Assembly: GCA_045589695.1 (NCBI GenBank)
Contig: JAZNPP010000069.1
Location: forward strand, 1-45,018
Source: HGM04593 sp045589695
GTDB taxonomy: Bacteria > Bacteroidota > Bacteroidia > Bacteroidales > Bacteroidaceae
Direction: 5' to 3'
Length of the DNA stretch: 45,018 nt
Below are positions 33,599 through 43,800 of the stretch, in pieces. How positions within the stretch are numbered: position 1 is the stretch's first letter; every line of letters begins with the position of its first letter. Position numbers and translations under genes: made by a program. Below the pieces are notes generated by a model. That model was not told the DNA's origin and did not search any database. It saw nothing but the letters and a program-made list of their open reading frames with translations.

Positions 33599-33720
33599 AG
33601 CGAAGCTTCGACGGCATGAGCAGCATCTCGTCAAGCGGAGCATCGCTGAAAGTGATGCCGCTTGGGTTGCGATTGCGAATGCCGCCAACAGTTTAACGAT
33701 TAACGAGGAGCGATTAACGA
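33588..33720 (+). repeat. Intergenic hairpin repeat, copy 3
   Basis: The core (33597-33700) differs from copy 2 at only two positions: a C-to-G change in the bulge beside the hairpin and an A-to-T near the right end. The hairpin is at 33633-33663. The left flank AACGTTTAAAGCGAAGC includes the transporter stop codon and recurs at the far end of copy 1. The right flank carries more TAACGA words, extending to about 33720. Confidence 0.9.
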
Positions 33721-33782
33721 TTGCTGCATAGCCGCTTTGGTCGTTTCTGTGATTTGGGTTTAACGACTGTAATATTATTAAT

Positions 33783-33811
33783 GCCCCCGAAACCTGACAG
33801 GCTTCGGGGGC
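33783..33811. terminator. Terminator between the FNT-like gene and the M60 protease
   Basis: A 9-bp GC-rich stem GCCCCCGAA / TTCGGGGGC (33783-33791 with 33803-33811) with a short inner CCT/AGG pairing. It lies 6 bases after the M60 stop on the minus strand, followed there by ATTAATAATATT. The U-tract is weak, but placement fits termination. Confidence 0.7.
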
Positions 33812-33817
33812 GCTTCG

Positions 33818-36517
33818 TTATCTGTTAATCTTCAGTTTGCCGTTGATTATATATATGCCCTTTCCCGGGTTTTCTACCTTGCGTCCTTGCAAGTCAAATA
33901 TCGGCCCTTCATGCTCCTCGCCTTCAATCTCTACAACGGACGTGTTGTCTTCGACCTTTCTTATAATCCATAATCCGTTGTTCTTCAACCTGCTTTCTCC
34001 GATAATCATGTGATCGCTGTTCATGGCAAGGTACATGTCCTCGTCCTTAATGGTGAAGTATGTGTTGCCGTAGTCGTTGTAGCGCACGTAGAACTTAACG
34101 GCATTTTCGTTGCTGTTGCCGCTGCACATGGCGCCGAGCCCCAGGGTTACATCATTTACATATTTACCGTTCTTGTCCTTAAGATAGAAACAGTCTTTTT
34201 CGCCTGCGTTTTCGACAAGCCAGTATGTGCCTTCGGCTCCGTATTCATATGTGCCTTTCATGCCCATTCTGTCGTTGCATAGCATGTAGCCGGCTTCTCC
34301 TACATTAGCCATTTCATAAACGTCGAGTTCCTGCAGACGGGCACGTGCGTACGGAGCTTCGCGCAGTTCTTTCAATGCCTCATTGAGAAGTGTCCTCCAC
34401 TCCTTGTATGAATGCAGGCTTGTGTCATTGTTGTTGAATGCGGCAGAGGCTTCTTTGTATAACTTATCAAGTTCCGCAACGCTTTCGGTGTAGAAACAGC
34501 CTATTCTTTTGCCGTCTTTCGTAGCGCTTTTGACAATTTTCCTTGCTGTCGCCAAATCGGCCTCAAGAGCCAGTCTCTGCATCTCTTCGTCATCGGAGTC
34601 CATTACGTTCGCAAGTTCGCGGTCTGTGCCGTCGGCTTGCGCGGCAACAACTCTTATGTTCTCTTTGACGGCGTAGGACGGTATTGTCAGGTTGCGTGTG
34701 TTGCTGAAAGCGAGCAGTCTTCCGCTGACGGAATCATACATCTTGAATCCTAACGCTCCCTTTGCGCCCTCTTGCTCTTTTATGTATATGGTGTTGCCTA
34801 TGAGCGAATAGAAATATCCTTCAGCCTTGACGCTCTCGTCGATGTAATCTTCCCATTGACCGAAGTCGCCCATCTTGCCTATCGCATATTCCTCGTTGAA
34901 ATCTATTCTGTAACCTTCTGCGCCGTCGGTTCTTTTAGAGGGCTTTATGCGGTCTTCGATGAAAATGAGGTGGCCGGCTTTCTTCTCGTACTGCTGCATG
35001 CGGGCACGGCTTGCTTCCGCTTCCGCTTGCGTGAGGTTTACGTTGTAATTGCCGTAGTCTCCGATTGTGACATTTGTCATAGGCTCGAAGAAACCCCAGG
35101 CTTCGAAAAATTCGCTGAGGTCCATCTGTGCAATTCTGCAGCATTTCTCGGCGAACTTCAGCTGGTCATTCACGGCAAATGTCTCTGTTCCCTTTTGCAG
35201 AGGGTCGCGGCGCAGAGCGTCGAATAGTTCCGGGTAGAATGTCGGGCGCTTTCCGGCTGCATGAAAGTACAAGTATAATTGGTAGAACATCCTTGACTTT
35301 CCTATAACATCGTCGCGCTGAGGAAACGGAATGCCGTCGCTGAAGTCTTTGGAGCAGTTGGCGACCCCTGAGCCTCTGGTCGTCGTTTTGCCCACACGGA
35401 ACAGGTGCGCATTCGAGAACAGGTTATTGCTCGCTTCTGTGCAAGATACAATATTTATGGCTCCCTGGTTTGTGTGCCCTATCTCGTGCGCCGGGCCCCA
35501 CATATGTCCGTGGTTCTCGTAAACGGTCTTCCATGGCAGAATTTCGGCCAATGTCCCATGTTCGTAGTATGTGTAGTTGCTTGTCGCGTACATATACTTA
35601 TCCTCGTATCCGTCACGTGCCATGAGAAGGGAATTGAAGCGGTCGTGATATTTATCGGCACCCATAAGTTCATGTTGCCACTGCACGCACTGGTCCCACC
35701 ATCCGATAGCGTCTGTTATTGTTTCTGGACAGACTTTCGCGATGTTCTCACGCGTCATGTGAAACAGCACTCTCTCTCCCTTTACCTGTACGCTGTAGTG
35801 TTTGAATTGGTTGGCAAGCATGTCGCGCCAGTCTTCATCGGTGTGCCTGCTTTTGTCAAAATAACCGTTTACCTTTCCGCCCTGGATATGTACCTTTGCC
35901 GTGGGGTAATCTGCCAGCTTGACGCTGTTTGCGGTGGTGTCGGTCGATACCGCATAGTTGATGAACAATATTGCGTCGTCTTGTGCGATTGTAATAAGGT
36001 TCAATCCTTTGACAAGCGTTTTTTCCGCTTCCATTATCTCCCAGGTGTATGGCTCGTTCTTTGCAATCTCGCTCAGCCTTAGGTATGTTCCTTGCTTCAG
36101 GTTGCCGTCGATGAATATCAGCAAAGTGTCTCCGATGCCGGCTGTTATTCCGGTAGGGTGCTGCAACGCCGTGTATTGAAATGTCTTTAAGAGATTGCTC
36201 CATTTGTAAACATGGCTGTGCGGCTCGTATTCTGCAATGCGGAACTCTTTTTCTCTTTTCTCCCATTGAGCGTTTTTTACCTTCAGAGCTATATTTACAA
36301 GCTCCTCGGGTATGCTTTCCATCGCTGTTTTAAGTTCCTCGTCCGTCATTTGCGCATACGGCGTAGCGAGTTCGCTGCATATATCGTCAGTAAAATACTT
36401 TTTGAAGTATGCGTAGTGTATCTGAGCGTTTTCTTTTGTGAGTTCTCTGCTCAACTGAGCCTGAACCGTAAATGTCGTAACCGCAAGTACGAGGAATAAT
36501 AGGAACTTGAATCTCAT
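33818..36517 (-). CDS. Secreted M60 family zinc metalloprotease, shorter paralogue
   Basis: From the ATG at 36517 the protein has 899 residues and a signal peptide (MRFKFLLFLVLAVTTFTVQA). The M60 (enhancin / mucinase-like) catalytic core at about 110-480 has gluzincin motif H344-E-x-x-H348 in GPAHEIGHTNQ, with a downstream glutamate (CTEASNN). Characterised M60 proteases cleave O-glycosylated mucin-like proteins. Beta-rich regions (GDFGQWEDY, KGALGFKMYD) and a ricin-like repeat (CFYLKDKNGKYV) follow. The C-terminus is DLQGRKVENPGKGIYIINGKLKINR, like other exported proteins here. An in-frame ATG 10 codons upstream was rejected because it delays the signal peptide. A TATATTTG box lies upstream. 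Confidence 0.9.
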   Translation of the reverse strand: MRFKFLLFLVLAVTTFTVQAQLSRELTKENAQIHYAYFKKYFTDDICSELATPYAQMTDEELKTAMESIPEELVNIALKVKNAQWEKREKEFRIAEYEPHSHVYKWSNLLKTFQYTALQHPTGITAGIGDTLLIFIDGNLKQGTYLRLSEIAKNEPYTWEIMEAEKTLVKGLNLITIAQDDAILFINYAVSTDTTANSVKLADYPTAKVHIQGGKVNGYFDKSRHTDEDWRDMLANQFKHYSVQVKGERVLFHMTRENIAKVCPETITDAIGWWDQCVQWQHELMGADKYHDRFNSLLMARDGYEDKYMYATSNYTYYEHGTLAEILPWKTVYENHGHMWGPAHEIGHTNQGAINIVSCTEASNNLFSNAHLFRVGKTTTRGSGVANCSKDFSDGIPFPQRDDVIGKSRMFYQLYLYFHAAGKRPTFYPELFDALRRDPLQKGTETFAVNDQLKFAEKCCRIAQMDLSEFFEAWGFFEPMTNVTIGDYGNYNVNLTQAEAEASRARMQQYEKKAGHLIFIEDRIKPSKRTDGAEGYRIDFNEEYAIGKMGDFGQWEDYIDESVKAEGYFYSLIGNTIYIKEQEGAKGALGFKMYDSVSGRLLAFSNTRNLTIPSYAVKENIRVVAAQADGTDRELANVMDSDDEEMQRLALEADLATARKIVKSATKDGKRIGCFYTESVAELDKLYKEASAAFNNNDTSLHSYKEWRTLLNEALKELREAPYARARLQELDVYEMANVGEAGYMLCNDRMGMKGTYEYGAEGTYWLVENAGEKDCFYLKDKNGKYVNDVTLGLGAMCSGNSNENAVKFYVRYNDYGNTYFTIKDEDMYLAMNSDHMIIGESRLKNNGLWIIRKVEDNTSVVEIEGEEHEGPIFDLQGRKVENPGKGIYIINGKLKINR

Positions 36518-36544
36518 ATTTATGTTTAGTTTGGTTATTTTTGC

Positions 36545-36552
36545 CAAATATA
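36545..36552 (-). promoter_or_regulatory. -7 promoter box for the shorter M60 protease
   Basis: TATATTTG on the minus strand matches TAnnTTTG and lies 28 bases before the ATG at 36517. It is downstream of the preceding gene's terminator, so this protease should be transcribed on its own. Confidence 0.5.
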
Positions 36553-36585
36553 GATATTTCGCTCATTTTTAGCAATAGCGGCATA

Positions 36586-36622
36586 AAAAAATATGGTGAT
36601 CAGTGCGATCACCATATTTTTT
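36586..36622 (-). terminator. Terminator of the 1279-residue surface protein gene
   Basis: A 16-bp perfect stem (36586-36601 with 36607-36622) with loop of five bases; arms contain ATATGGTGATC and end in T6, giving a U-run on the minus strand. It lies 27 bases after the stop of the large gene. Confidence 0.88.
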
Positions 36623-36649
36623 ATAATCAGGAATAATCTCCTTCGATTC

Positions 36650-39600
36650 TTACTTAACAAGTACCTTCTGTGCCTCAACAACGCCGTTCGCGTACTTCTT
36701 GACGATGATGTTGATGCCCTTTACAGGAGCCGGCAATGCGATACCCGATGCTGTGTAGTAGTATTCCTCTACAACTTCGTCGCCCTCAACGACAACATCA
36801 GATACTGAAGACTTGTTCTCTTCGTCCATAAGTATGAACTTCCATGAAGATGCAGTGTTGCGTCCGCCATTATAGAATACAATGTTACCTGCAAAGCCTT
36901 TACCCTCAAGGTGGCCTGCTGCGTGAACCATCTTGTGGTTCTTGGTGGTCAAGATGTTGTATTCGCCGTTGCCAATGTGGTCAAATACGAATACTGTCGC
37001 CTGCAAGTCGCTTGACATGGTATTTACTGCGTTGCCCGACTCGTCCGCTGCTGCATATCTTCCCGATTCAACGTTCTTCAGCAAGTATGCCTTGCCTACC
37101 TCGTTCTCTTCGATATCCTTGCCTGCGGTCTCAGCGTCCTCAACCTGGAACAGATACTGCTCATTGTAGCCAACGAAATATCTTGGCGCTGCACACCAGC
37201 TCAATTTGTCGTCCGACTCGTGGATAGCTCTGTAGTTGGGGCTTGTCTTTGTAAAATCCTGTAGCGCGCTTACGATAAGGTAATCAACTCCCTCTTCAAA
37301 GCCTACGCGGTCGCTCTTGTTCATAAGGTCGATAGCATCTGTCAGTTGCTTAACCAATGCCTCGGCATTGTCTCTCTTGTTGCCCTTCACTGCTACTACA
37401 GCCTCAGCTTTCGCTGTCTCGAATATCTCGGCAGTCTCCTCTTCGAGCTTGATGTCTCCAGGGTTCTTGCCCGGGGTCAAACCAAGTTCAGAAAGGTCGT
37501 CGAGCTGCTCAACGATTGCGCTCAACCATACGAAGTACGGGTCGTCCATCTTTACATTGTAAATGTTCCACTCAGCCTCGCCGTTTGTCTTTGTGAAGTG
37601 GAGTCTGTCGCCGGCCTGGCTATCGTGGATGAGAACTGTATCGGCGCCTATCACGTCATAGCCAACTGTGAACTTGCCGGGCTGAATGTCTACTACAGGT
37701 CTTGCGCTCATGTTGCCGTCCCAGTCCATGTAGATGAGTCTGTTCGCGGTAACTTCTGTAGAGTCTATTTTCATTTCAATAGAGTCGCCGGCCGCATTGA
37801 TGCCTTTGCCTGTCCATGCAGCGTAGAGTAATGTATCGGTAATCTCGCTGTAGAGAAGCATCGCGTTGTTCATGTTCTCGGACTTCGTAATCTTTATGTT
37901 CGCGAACTCATCGGCGTATCTTGTCAGTCCAACGTCTGTGCCTTGGATTTTGCTTGAAATATACTGAGCGTTAGCCAAGCTGATGATGTTCCAACCCTCG
38001 CCGGCTTTCTTGAACATATATACGCATGCGTCGTTGTTGGCATCCGCGGCTTCTGCTGTGAAAGGAACGTTGCCGGCATAGTAGCGAGGCTTTGAAGGTT
38101 CTTCGTCCTTGTTGGCACGGAGGTTGCCTTGGAGCACGTACAAACCGCCGTCAATCAATTGCGCCGGGTCGGTTACCTGCTCGCCGATAGCTACATGGTA
38201 CTTGTTTACGTATTCGCCATCTTCAACGTTGTCTTCGCCTTCGCCTTCGTCTTCACCCTCTTCAGGCTTAACATAAGTCTCGCCGTAGTTTGTGATAGCT
38301 ACAGTCTTAGGAGAAAACTGTGGAGCATATATGCCGCCCGAAGGTGTCGCGCGGCCGATGGTTTTGATAGTGAACTTTGAGAGCATTTCGCCATCGGGGA
38401 ACGCAACGTCAAGGTAAACGTAGCCCTCGGGTTCCATAACACCGTTCTTTTCAGCATCGCCGCCCCAAATAGAGTGCCAGAATGTCGTAACGTCATTGTC
38501 GAGCAAGCTTGCGAGTCTGCCCTGTTCGGCGTTCTCTGTTGTGGCTTCGCTCAAATCTACTGAGTTTGATGACAGAAGCTCCTTCTCAAGAGCGACTCTT
38601 GTTTCATAGTCTGCTTTGATTACCTCAAGGCCTGAAAGCGTGATAATCGGGTAACCTTTGTAAAGCTTAACGTTTGCATTGCCTTTGACGTGGTCAAGGA
38701 ATGTCAAACGGAAACCGCTGACAGGTTCCGGCAGTTCTACTGTCTGCTCCCAAACGTAACGTATGCTGTCTAAGTTACCGAGGGCTCCTTCCTTATTCGT
38801 GATGACAGAAGGAAGTTCTTTGCTGAATACATACTTTGAGGCAAGGAACTTGTCGATGTTCTTCTGCTTGTTAGAGAAATATGATACGATTTCGTTCATG
38901 TGGTCAAGAATGTCCTCTTCGGGGTCTTCAAGCAACGCTGCGAGGTCCGAAATCTTCTTAACGATATTTGTAAAGATGTATTCTTGGTATGCAGCCTCAG
39001 AGCATTGGTCCTCAACAGGAGTCGGAGATTTCATGACGCTGTATGTAGGGTCGATAACGGCAAATGCCTCCATGTAAGCCTCGGTAATCTTCTGGGTAAG
39101 GTAACCGTCTTTGAGGGTATTGTTGGTTTCTGTTATAATTTCATTGATCTCGTCTTCGCTCTTGGAAGCGCTGTTGGCGAGAGCTTCCTCAAGTGTTGCT
39201 ATCACGCCTTCAATTACAGGTGTGGTGCCTGCGCCCTCCTGCAGCAGCAAAGCGTTTACGTATGTGCTGCCGAGTTCGTAGTCGCGCTTCCATGCGGGAG
39301 CCTGATAACCGGCCTCGAAGAATGACCAGTTGAATGCGCACTTAACGGCATAGAATGCAGCATAGCCGTTTTCCTCAAGTGACACTTTCCTGTCTTTGCT
39401 GAAAGTCTTCATCTTGCCGCCGTTGCCCTGGATAGGAGTCTGGCCGATGTAAACAAGCTCATCAACCTCTTCGCATATCATTGTGAAGGTCATTTCGAAA
39501 TCGCCGTCACCGACGGGGGTAAGCGTTATCTTGGCTGCATCGTCAATGTTTGATGTGTAGCCGACCCAGCCGTTCTTTACAGTGACATCGTAAGAGTTGT

Positions 39601-40489
39601 CTCCGGCCAAAGAAGAAAGGTATTTCTTTACAAGGGGGTAGTAGAGGTAGAATACGTTCTCTTCGTCTTCAACGGGTATTAGTCTTGCTACGTGGTCAAT
39701 GTTGGGCTCTTCAGCCGCAACGTTGCCGTGTGTAACGAACATAGGACCCGAACCCTCGAGGTTCTCTTTCTTGACGCCGTCTTCTACTACGATTTGGCCC
39801 ATGTTGGTGCCGCTGTTGTAGTATTGATTGTATTTTTCAGGGGCATTACCGCGTATCGTGAGATACTTCACGTTCTTGATAGCCTCAATAGTGGTGAGCT
39901 GCTTGTCGGCCATGTGTTCGAAGCTTGTGTCGGTGTTCGGCACGAATTCTACGCCGCCCTCTGTCAAGCCGACAATCGTCGGAGCAAGGTCGTTATGTCC
40001 GCTGCGTCCTGTCCACTCAAGGATGAATGCGTCTACAGGCTCCTCGAAAATCAATTCAATGTAGTGGTCTCCATCGATAGCGGGCTCTCCATTATACATT
40101 GAATGGAAGAAGTTGTCGATTCTGCCGTCGTTCAACGCTGTAAGGCCGGCGCCGTCGGTGGCGTGGGCCAAATAGTTGTGGTCGGCATTTGATATCGGAT
40201 TGTAAGGGATAACGGTCTTTCCGTCCTTAGCGTAAACGGTAAGTTCGCTGATAGCGAAAAATTTCGAATTATCTCTGCCGGTTTTGTTTACGGTATAACG
40301 CAAGACCTCGATAGGCTTGTCGGTTCTGATAAGCCCGGTCTTTACATAACGGACTTCAGTACCTTCCTTATCGACAACTCTGCCGGGAAGGCCTTCGCCA
40401 CTGCTTAAGGTGGCTGACCAATTCTGCGCATTGACGCCTGCGAATGCAGCAAGCGAGAACGCAAGTGTTAGAAATAAATTTTTTCTCAT
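36650..40489 (-). CDS. Large secreted protein with two discoidin (F5/8 type C)-like domains
   Basis: A 1279-residue exported protein with signal peptide (1-21, ending GVNAQ). Residues about 25-235 and 535-775 each look like discoidin-type sugar-binding domains (NDGRIDNFFHSMYNGEP, HYIELIFEEPVDAFILEW; LLDNDVTTFWHSIWGGD, GYVYLDVAFPDGEMLSKFTI). Beta-rich, ricin-like stretches lie near 240-390, 800-960 and 1080-1240, with helical spacers between. An acidic low-complexity linker (GEDEGEGEDNVEDGEY) sits near 785. The C-terminus ends VVEAQKVLVK, resembling a sorting tag. No catalytic motif is visible; adhesin or glycan-binding partner of the flanking M60 proteases is the best inference. Confidence 0.72.
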   Translation of the reverse strand: MRKNLFLTLAFSLAAFAGVNAQNWSATLSSGEGLPGRVVDKEGTEVRYVKTGLIRTDKPIEVLRYTVNKTGRDNSKFFAISELTVYAKDGKTVIPYNPISNADHNYLAHATDGAGLTALNDGRIDNFFHSMYNGEPAIDGDHYIELIFEEPVDAFILEWTGRSGHNDLAPTIVGLTEGGVEFVPNTDTSFEHMADKQLTTIEAIKNVKYLTIRGNAPEKYNQYYNSGTNMGQIVVEDGVKKENLEGSGPMFVTHGNVAAEEPNIDHVARLIPVEDEENVFYLYYPLVKKYLSSLAGDNSYDVTVKNGWVGYTSNIDDAAKITLTPVGDGDFEMTFTMICEEVDELVYIGQTPIQGNGGKMKTFSKDRKVSLEENGYAAFYAVKCAFNWSFFEAGYQAPAWKRDYELGSTYVNALLLQEGAGTTPVIEGVIATLEEALANSASKSEDEINEIITETNNTLKDGYLTQKITEAYMEAFAVIDPTYSVMKSPTPVEDQCSEAAYQEYIFTNIVKKISDLAALLEDPEEDILDHMNEIVSYFSNKQKNIDKFLASKYVFSKELPSVITNKEGALGNLDSIRYVWEQTVELPEPVSGFRLTFLDHVKGNANVKLYKGYPIITLSGLEVIKADYETRVALEKELLSSNSVDLSEATTENAEQGRLASLLDNDVTTFWHSIWGGDAEKNGVMEPEGYVYLDVAFPDGEMLSKFTIKTIGRATPSGGIYAPQFSPKTVAITNYGETYVKPEEGEDEGEGEDNVEDGEYVNKYHVAIGEQVTDPAQLIDGGLYVLQGNLRANKDEEPSKPRYYAGNVPFTAEAADANNDACVYMFKKAGEGWNIISLANAQYISSKIQGTDVGLTRYADEFANIKITKSENMNNAMLLYSEITDTLLYAAWTGKGINAAGDSIEMKIDSTEVTANRLIYMDWDGNMSARPVVDIQPGKFTVGYDVIGADTVLIHDSQAGDRLHFTKTNGEAEWNIYNVKMDDPYFVWLSAIVEQLDDLSELGLTPGKNPGDIKLEEETAEIFETAKAEAVVAVKGNKRDNAEALVKQLTDAIDLMNKSDRVGFEEGVDYLIVSALQDFTKTSPNYRAIHESDDKLSWCAAPRYFVGYNEQYLFQVEDAETAGKDIEENEVGKAYLLKNVESGRYAAADESGNAVNTMSSDLQATVFVFDHIGNGEYNILTTKNHKMVHAAGHLEGKGFAGNIVFYNGGRNTASSWKFILMDEENKSSVSDVVVEGDEVVEEYYYTASGIALPAPVKGINIIVKKYANGVVEAQKVLVK

Positions 40490-40850
40490 AACGTAAAAAG
40501 TTAAAAAATAAACAAATATTTATTATGCCTTATTCCGCAATATATGTGTCGGCAATATTTTGAACTCCTTATATATTATATAAATGAGTGTACAATGCCT
40601 CAAATGTATTTCATCGTGCAAATGTGGAGATAATTATTTGAAACAGCAAATATTTTTGATAAAAAACGAATTTTGTCAATAAATTCTCAAATTTCCGCAG
40701 AGTCTGCGGCTCATGCTCCTGTCCGCTTTGTGTTTTTTTAGATAAAAAAGATTAAACATATTTATATTTATAAAACTTTTCATATATTTGCCATGATATA
40801 TGCATGCAATGCATTTGAATGGAATGCAAAGTTTAACTAATTCTTTTAAT
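40490..40850. promoter_or_regulatory. Divergent control region of the protease/adhesin locus
   Basis: The 361 bases hold no gene and are strongly AT-rich. The plus strand has TATATTTG at 40783-40790, 60 bases before the long M60 gene. The minus strand has TACATTTG at 40601-40608, about 112 bases before the large surface protein gene. A compact inverted repeat CCGCAGA-G-TCTGCGG lies at 40695-40709 between the two promoters and could be a regulator site. The leader of the M60 gene includes TGCATGCA and GCATT/AATGC words that may pair. Confidence 0.5.
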
Positions 40851-43800
40851 ATGAAACTTAAATCTTTATTCTTGACGTTGCTCGTGACGGCTTTCACTGC
40901 AGTCAATGCACAGGTCGAATCGGGCAAGATTTATCGTATTTACAATGCGAAGTACGATAATGTAATTACTGAGAGTCTGGTTAGCCACAAGCTCTCTTGC
41001 GTTAAGTCGGGCAGCAGCTCCGACTATCAGGAGATGTGGAAAATAACGCTTGAGGAAGACGGGAAATATTCAATAATGAATGTTTATACACGCCGTTACA
41101 TACATAACCAAACCGTCAGAGAACAGCAGTATACGACAGGCGAGAACCAGGTCGGCTTCGTGATTGAGGCTAACAAAGGCCTCCCGGGTTTTTATAATAT
41201 TGATATCCGTACCGGCAACAACTGGGGATTGCACTGTAACAGCTCGAACAATGTCGTGCCCTGGAGCTATGGCACAGACGCCATTTCCGCGACCGAATGG
41301 TATTTCCGCGAGGTTACTTTGACCGACGCTGAAATGGAAGAGGCGTATGCCGAATACGCGGCTTTCAACGAGGTCGTGTCTAAAAGTGGCGAGATAGTGA
41401 AATGCGTGAACGCTCTTTTTGAGGATAAAGCCGGTACTGTACTTAAGGCCGAATACGCTTCAAAGAGCGACGACGAACTCCGCGCCTTGATGGAGGGCGT
41501 TCCTGCCGACTTGCAGGATGTCGTGCTTAAAGTAAAGAACAACAGCTGGGCGACACAAGAACGTGAAAACCTCTCGGAAAAGAATTTCCGCGTCTACGAC
41601 TACAAGCCCTACAGCAATCCCGAGGAGTGGGCGAAAATTCTTTATACCCGCTCGTTCAACCGTATAAACAATCCTACGGGCATATCTACCCATAACGACA
41701 AGAGCCTGCTCTATGTTTTCGTCGAGGAGATACCCGAGGGTACGGAGGTTTACCTTGCCCAGATGCCGGAATGCCGCTATTTCGGTAACGAGACTAAGCT
41801 TGTGCCGGGTTTGAATATCATACCTTCGGCATACGTGAACGGTTCTGTCTTCGTGCGCTATATCTGCGATACCCATACCGGCAAGTTGTTGGCAGACGGC
41901 TCTGGCGTTGATCTTACAAAAGGCAAGAAGCTCTCCGATTATCCGGCTCTTAAAGTACATATCGAAGGCGGTTATGTAAACGGTTTCTGGAGCAAAGAAC
42001 GAGGACATACCAACGAGGATTGGGTTTACATGAGCAAGAATATGTTCAAGAATCCCGAAGCCATTCAGGCTGTAGGCGACTATACGGTATTGAATTTCCG
42101 CAGAGCTGAATTTCTGAATCCGTCTCCTAAGATAGACTGGCAGGGTTTCAAAGAACAGGGCTGTCCCGAAAAAATTGTTGAGGTTATGGCGATGTGGGAC
42201 TTCTGGAACGAAAGGCAGAGACACTATATGAATCTTGACAAATATGAGGAATACAGCAACAATAAACAGCTTGCGATGTCCGACGATAGCGGTTTTATGG
42301 ATGCCGGTCAGTACCGTACGCACTATAACAACAATACTTTGACTACAATTGTCAATCTCGACCGCATCGCCCGCGATGCCGGCAGCGCATGGGGCCCTAA
42401 TCACGAGGTAGGTCATACCAACCAGTACGCATTCCAGATTGTAGGTACTTCGGAGGTGAGCAACAACGCTCTTGCGAACTTCGTCATATTTGACCAGGGA
42501 ACGCACACCAGCCGCGGTTGGGACATGACAGAGCAGATAGCCGGTTTCGAAAAGAAAGTGCCTTATGTAGGCCGCGGAGAAAAGGAGTACGGACAGCAGC
42601 TCTTCGGCATGACCCGTATGTATTTCCAGCTATTCCTCTACTTCCATGCAGCCGGTTTTAAAACCGATTTCTATCCTCAGCTTTTTGAAAGACTCCGTTT
42701 CGACAGGCTTGAGGGTTGGTCTATCGGTTCTTCGGACGAATTGGACAGCGACGGCTATTACAAAAAATCGGTGAACGCGGCGAAAGACCAGCTTAAGTTC
42801 GCTGAAATCTGTTGCGAAATAGGCAACATCGACCTTACGGAATTCTTTGAGGCATGGGGCTTCTTCGTGCCTATGAAGAATCAGTTTGTAGGCGATTATG
42901 GATACCATTGGGTTTACTTGAAACAGGAGGATATAGATGCTTGCAAGGCGCGTATCAAAGCAAAGAATTACCCGAAGAAAGGCGGGCATCTGATGTTCTT
43001 GGAGGACCGTGTGCGTCCGTCAAAGCTTATGACGAATGAGGGACTTGACAAAATAGTCGGCCTTAGTGAAATTCTCAAGAACGAGGAGTATATAAGAGAC
43101 GGTTTCCGCGACAACTATAGCGATGAGACCCGTATCGGCACAGTCGGGGATTTCGGCCAGTGGGAAGATTATAAAGACGTCAGCGTAAAGGCTGAAAACT
43201 ACTTCTATTCGGTTTCGAACGGTAAAGTGACAATCGTGGAAGGCGCCGGCGCGAAGGGCGCTCTCGGTTTCAAGATGTATGACAAGGAGACCGGCGAGCT
43301 GCTTACATATACCAACAAACATAGCATGAATATACCTGCAAAGGCTACCGGCAAGGAGCTGAGAATTGTGGCTGCTCAGGCCGACGGTGAGGACGCCGAA
43401 GTCAAGCCTGCGTCTGAAGGCCCGCTCGAAATGCAACTCGATGCATTGAAGACCGCTTTGGACAGAGCCAGCAGATATTCTAAGCGTGTTATCAGGCAGG
43501 GTTATGAGATTGGCCGTTTCTATCCCGAAGCGGTTGCTGAACTTACCGGAATGTATAATGAGGCTAAAAAAGACTACGACAACAGAAACGTTGACGGCTA
43601 TGTGCCGACCCGTTCTTATGCCGATTGGAGCGTAATGCTTAATGACGAGTGTGACCGTCTTTTGACTGACGAAAGCGCGCGCAAGCGTCTCGAAGAGGGT
43701 ATGACCTTTGTTATGCTCAATCCTTCGTCTTCTAACAGGGCGCTGATTTATTCATATCAAGGCCTTGCCCTGAACGGCGAGGTGGATGTGTTCGATTATG

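Noticed and set aside
32803..33720. Repeat copies as part of a CRISPR array
   Set aside because: Only two direct copies, 104 bases each, separated by a whole gene; no short regularly spaced repeats or cas genes.
41460..42506. 348-codon open frame on the minus strand inside the long M60 gene
   Set aside because: Antisense to conserved M60 catalytic sequence; the length reflects codon bias, not a gene.
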